From NCBI RefSeq assembly GCF_000022025.1, contig NC_011886.1:3823209-3887208 (forward strand): DNA of 64,000 bases, read 5' to 3'. Numbering within the stretch: the stretch's first letter is position 1; every line of letters begins with the position of its first letter. The notes below the pieces were generated by a model. The model searched no databases, was not told where the DNA came from, and saw nothing but the letters and a program-made list of their open reading frames with translations. This document shows positions 61,933 through 64,000 of this stretch, in pieces. The translations under genes and the position numbers were made by a program. The DNA is from Pseudarthrobacter chlorophenolicus A6 (GTDB taxonomy: Bacteria > Actinomycetota > Actinomycetes > Actinomycetales > Micrococcaceae).

Positions 61933-62747
61933 GGAACGGTGATGACGGCGACCGCCTGCTGCGTCCCGTCCCGCAGTTCCACACTGGAAATCCTGCCCAG
62001 CTGGATGGGCGTGGCGCCGGTGACCTTGACCCGGCCGCTGGGCGTGGCCGTCCAGGCGCAGGCGCGGTCCTCGCCGCCGTCGCGGTCCCTGACCCACAGC
62101 GACAGCGTCCCGTCGGACGGCAGGCTGCTGCCGTTCACCGCCAGTTCGGTCCCCCAGGTCTTCCGGGCCAGGTCGATGCTGAACTGCAGCCCGCCCCCGG
62201 ACTGCACCGAGTAAGTGGCGTCCGGCTGCGGCGCCCGCACCAGCAGCGGCCCCACGGCCAGGCCCACCGCAAGGCAGGCAGCGGCGGCCGCCCCCGCGAG
62301 CGCCGCCCACCGCCGCCGCAACGTCCGGCGCCGGCGCGCAAGTTCGTGCAACAGCGGCTGCGACGCGGCGTCCCGGTCCACGGCGGGGCCGGTGATGGCC
62401 GTGGGCAGGGCGCCCGCCAGCTCCCCCGCAGGCCCGGGCTCAGTGGCACCGGACGGCGTGGCACCGGACTCCTTGGCACCGGACGGCGTGGCACCAAGCT
62501 CGGCGGCATTTGATTCTGCGGCATTCGGCTCCGTGGCACCTGGAATCGTGGCACCCGGAACCGATGTGAGGGCCAGTGCGTCCGGCACGGGAAGCGCGTC
62601 GAGCAGCGCAGGGAGTGTCTCCAGCCCGGCGAGTTCGTCCCGGCAGGCGCGGCACCGCCCAAGGTGGGCTTCGAACACCGCCCGCTCGCCGGCGTCGAGC
62701 CCGCCCAACAGGTAGGCACCCAGCAGCTGGTGGGGGTCCGCGGTCAT
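61929..62747 (-). CDS. Anti-sigma factor, RskA-like
   Basis: The 272-residue protein has an N-terminal zinc-finger anti-sigma domain with the HxxxCxxC motif HLGRCRAC (near residues 29-36), a membrane helix (about residues 148-168), and a C-terminal RskA domain that faces outward. Between them lies an Ala/Thr/Pro-rich linker with repeated GAT-P-G/N-A-E units (about residues 65-107). It overlaps the sigma factor stop by 4 bases, the normal arrangement for sigma-K/RskA. It would hold the sigma factor at the membrane until released by regulated proteolysis. Confidence 0.92.
   Translation of the reverse strand: MTADPHQLLGAYLLGGLDAGERAVFEAHLGRCRACRDELAGLETLPALLDALPVPDALALTSVPGATIPGATEPNAAESNAAELGATPSGAKESGATPSGATEPGPAGELAGALPTAITGPAVDRDAASQPLLHELARRRRTLRRRWAALAGAAAAACLAVGLAVGPLLVRAPQPDATYSVQSGGGLQFSIDLARKTWGTELAVNGSSLPSDGTLSLWVRDRDGGEDRACAWTATPSGRVKVTGATPIQLGRISSVELRDGTQQAVAVITVP
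62443..62560. repeat. Imperfect tandem repeat inside the anti-sigma linker
   Basis: Units of the type GGCACCGGACGGCGT and GGCACCGGACTCCTT recur and encode the GAT/SGAT-rich linker of the anti-sigma factor. The repeat number may vary between strains. Confidence 0.7.
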
Positions 62748-63244
62748 GGTTCCACCCCCATCTCATCCAGGATGGTCCGCAGGGCCCGCACGGCGTAGTA
62801 GGCGCGGGACTTCACGGTGCCGGTGGGGATGTTGAGCTGGGCGGCGGCTTCGTTGACCGTGAAGCGGCGGTAGTGCAGGGCCACCAGGACGTCCCGGTGT
62901 TCCTTGCTGAGTCGCAGGAGGGCCTCCTCGATCAGCACCCGGTTCAGCAGACCGTCCACGCGCTCCATGACCCCGGCCTGGCGGGCGGGCTCGCCCTCCA
63001 GCGTTTCGGCGGGGCGGCGCTGGGCGCGGCGGTAGTTGTCGATCATGATGTTCCTGGCCGTCCGGTAGAGGTAGCTGCGGATGCTGCCGTTGATGTCGGG
63101 CGCCTGCTGCCAGACCCGCAGCACGGTTTCCTGCACTACGTCCTCGGCCAGCTGCGGGTCCCGCGAGGCGCTGAGCACGAACCGGCGCAGCGCCGTGCCG
63201 TGTTCACGGTAGAGGGACTCCACCGCGTCCTCGTCGAGCGGCAT
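62744..63244 (-). CDS. ECF sigma factor, sigma-K-like
   Basis: The 166-residue protein has the region 2 core YRTARNIMIDNYRR (near residues 62-75) with the preceding DVVQETVLRVWQQA, and region 4 with VNEAAAQLNIPTGTVKSRAY as the -35 recognition helix. It is of the sigma-K or ECF19 type by its cognate RskA-like anti-sigma gene. The ATG at 63244 follows AGGAGGACGG. A longer frame to 63316 lacks a site. A divergent lipoprotein gene lies upstream and may be a target. Confidence 0.94.
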   Translation of the reverse strand: MPLDEDAVESLYREHGTALRRFVLSASRDPQLAEDVVQETVLRVWQQAPDINGSIRSYLYRTARNIMIDNYRRAQRRPAETLEGEPARQAGVMERVDGLLNRVLIEEALLRLSKEHRDVLVALHYRRFTVNEAAAQLNIPTGTVKSRAYYAVRALRTILDEMGVEP

Positions 63245-63422
63245 CCCGTCCTCCTGCCCGCGTTGATCCGCTGTTTGCCCATTCAGACGCCGTTTCCGGC
63301 CAAAAGGTTCAACCACACCGGCCTACCCTGTTTGCCTGCCGCCTTGAACCATTCTTCACCCGGCGGCGTCATACCGGTTAGCGTCCGGTGGTCCGATGCC
63401 GGGCACCAGCAAAGGAGCAACC

Positions 63423-63971
63423 ATGAAATCCCGTTTGGGTGCAGGTTTCGCCATTTTGGCCCTCACTGCTGCACTGGCCGCCTGCGGCGGAACCAGCGGA
63501 ACAACGCCGGCTTCCACCCCGGCCGGCACGGCCAGCGCCCCGGCGACGCCTGCTGAGTCCGCTTCGCCATCGGCCACCTCCACCGGCACTCCAAGTGCCG
63601 CCGTCGACCTTAAGACAGCGTCCTCCAGTGCGGGCACCATCGTGGTGGACGCCAAGGGCATGAGCGTCTATTTCTTCACGAAGGACACCAAGGACTCAGG
63701 GACCAGTGCATGCGCTGATGCCTGCCTGAAGGCGTGGCCGCCGCTGACCACCACATCCACCACGCCGTCGGCGGACGGCGTGACCGGGAAGCTGGGCACC
63801 ATCACCACAGCGGACGGCAAGCAGCAGGTAACGCTTGAGGGAATGCCGTTGTACTACTTCGCCAAGGACACCAAACCCGGCGATGTCCTGGGCCAGGGCG
63901 TCAACAACGTCTGGTACCTGGCGGACCCGTCCGGCAGCATGATCCAGGCGGCCAGCGGCGCCGCCTATTAG
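63423..63971 (+). CDS. Lipoprotein with COG4315-type repeats
   Basis: The 182-residue protein has a lipoprotein signal with the lipobox LAAC (residues about 17-20), a Thr/Ala/Pro-rich linker (about 22-65) and two copies of the 'secreted repeat of unknown function' type (about 72-125 and 135-178), recognised by SVYFFTKDTKDSG and LYYFAKDTKPGD with the paired CADACLKAWPPL segment. Such proteins lie on the cell surface and their role is unknown, though some relatives are placed near sigma-K. The divergent sigma-K/RskA pair makes it a likely target gene. AAAGGAG precedes the ATG. Confidence 0.9.
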   Translation: MKSRLGAGFAILALTAALAACGGTSGTTPASTPAGTASAPATPAESASPSATSTGTPSAAVDLKTASSSAGTIVVDAKGMSVYFFTKDTKDSGTSACADACLKAWPPLTTTSTTPSADGVTGKLGTITTADGKQQVTLEGMPLYYFAKDTKPGDVLGQGVNNVWYLADPSGSMIQAASGAAY

Positions 63972-64000
63972 CGGCGGGCCGATCAGCCTTTGGTTCGGCG

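Noticed and set aside
62443..62560. Short repeats as a CRISPR array
   Set aside because: The repeats are imperfect, in frame and lack unique spacers; they encode the anti-sigma linker.

Overview
This window comes from a high-GC Gram-positive actinobacterium, most likely Arthrobacter in the broad sense (Arthrobacter, Pseudarthrobacter, Paenarthrobacter). The reasons are GC-rich codon use throughout, a mycothiol-type formaldehyde dehydrogenase, a HAIR/HspR-type operator at clpB, a DUF3073 gene, many apparently leaderless genes, and a dimethylglycine oxidase and a choline oxidase that look very close to the Arthrobacter globiformis enzymes. I see no rRNA, tRNA, CRISPR array, insertion sequence or phage genes. 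All identifications are by reading motifs; no search was run.

Layout. 1-2560: end of a membrane glycosyltransferase, a STAS / anti-sigma kinase pair and a convergent GAF histidine kinase. 2664-4681: ureide genes uraD-uraH and an IclR regulator. 4804-25570: a methylamine and one-carbon island with a BCCT transporter, a GntR regulator, purU, dmg (dimethylglycine oxidase), fchA, folD, moeA, fdhD, an MFS transporter, a second dimethylglycine-oxidase-like gene, an FdhF/YdeP-type formate dehydrogenase, an MBL hydrolase and S-(hydroxymethyl)mycothiol dehydrogenase. 25569-33790: purF-purM, small conserved genes and clpB. 33877-38071: a secreted protease, modABC and a HTH/TOBE regulator. 38204-44169: mixed housekeeping genes, with a guanidine-III riboswitch in front of an SMR pair. 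44216-49472: a choline operon (betT, betB, codA). 49772-63971: a DEAD-box helicase, two MFS exporters, trmB, a WXG100-type large protein with a partner, a sigma-K/RskA-like pair and a lipoprotein.

How it fits together. Choline is imported and oxidised to glycine betaine (BetT, CodA, BetB). Dimethylglycine is then demethylated by Dmg, giving methylene-THF. FolD, FchA and PurU turn that into formate and free THF. The molybdenum-type formate dehydrogenase, served by MoeA, FdhD and ModABC, can remove the formate, and free formaldehyde goes through the mycothiol branch. The FolD here lacks the catalytic lysine needed for cyclohydrolase activity (Ile56), which would make FchA the cyclohydrolase of this route. 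The step from betaine to dimethylglycine and the sarcosine oxidase are not in the window.

Regulation. Two sequence signatures divide the island. A TGATATATCA-type palindrome, probably the GntR operator, lies before purU, before moeA, before the mycothiol dehydrogenase and before a small unknown gene. A second composite promoter (TTGAC, TGTGR-N6-SCAC and two GTTGM-N5-SCGAA boxes exactly 19 bp apart) lies before the BCCT transporter, the MFS transporter and the second dimethylglycine-oxidase-like gene. A perfect two-stem RNA candidate lies in the moeA leader.
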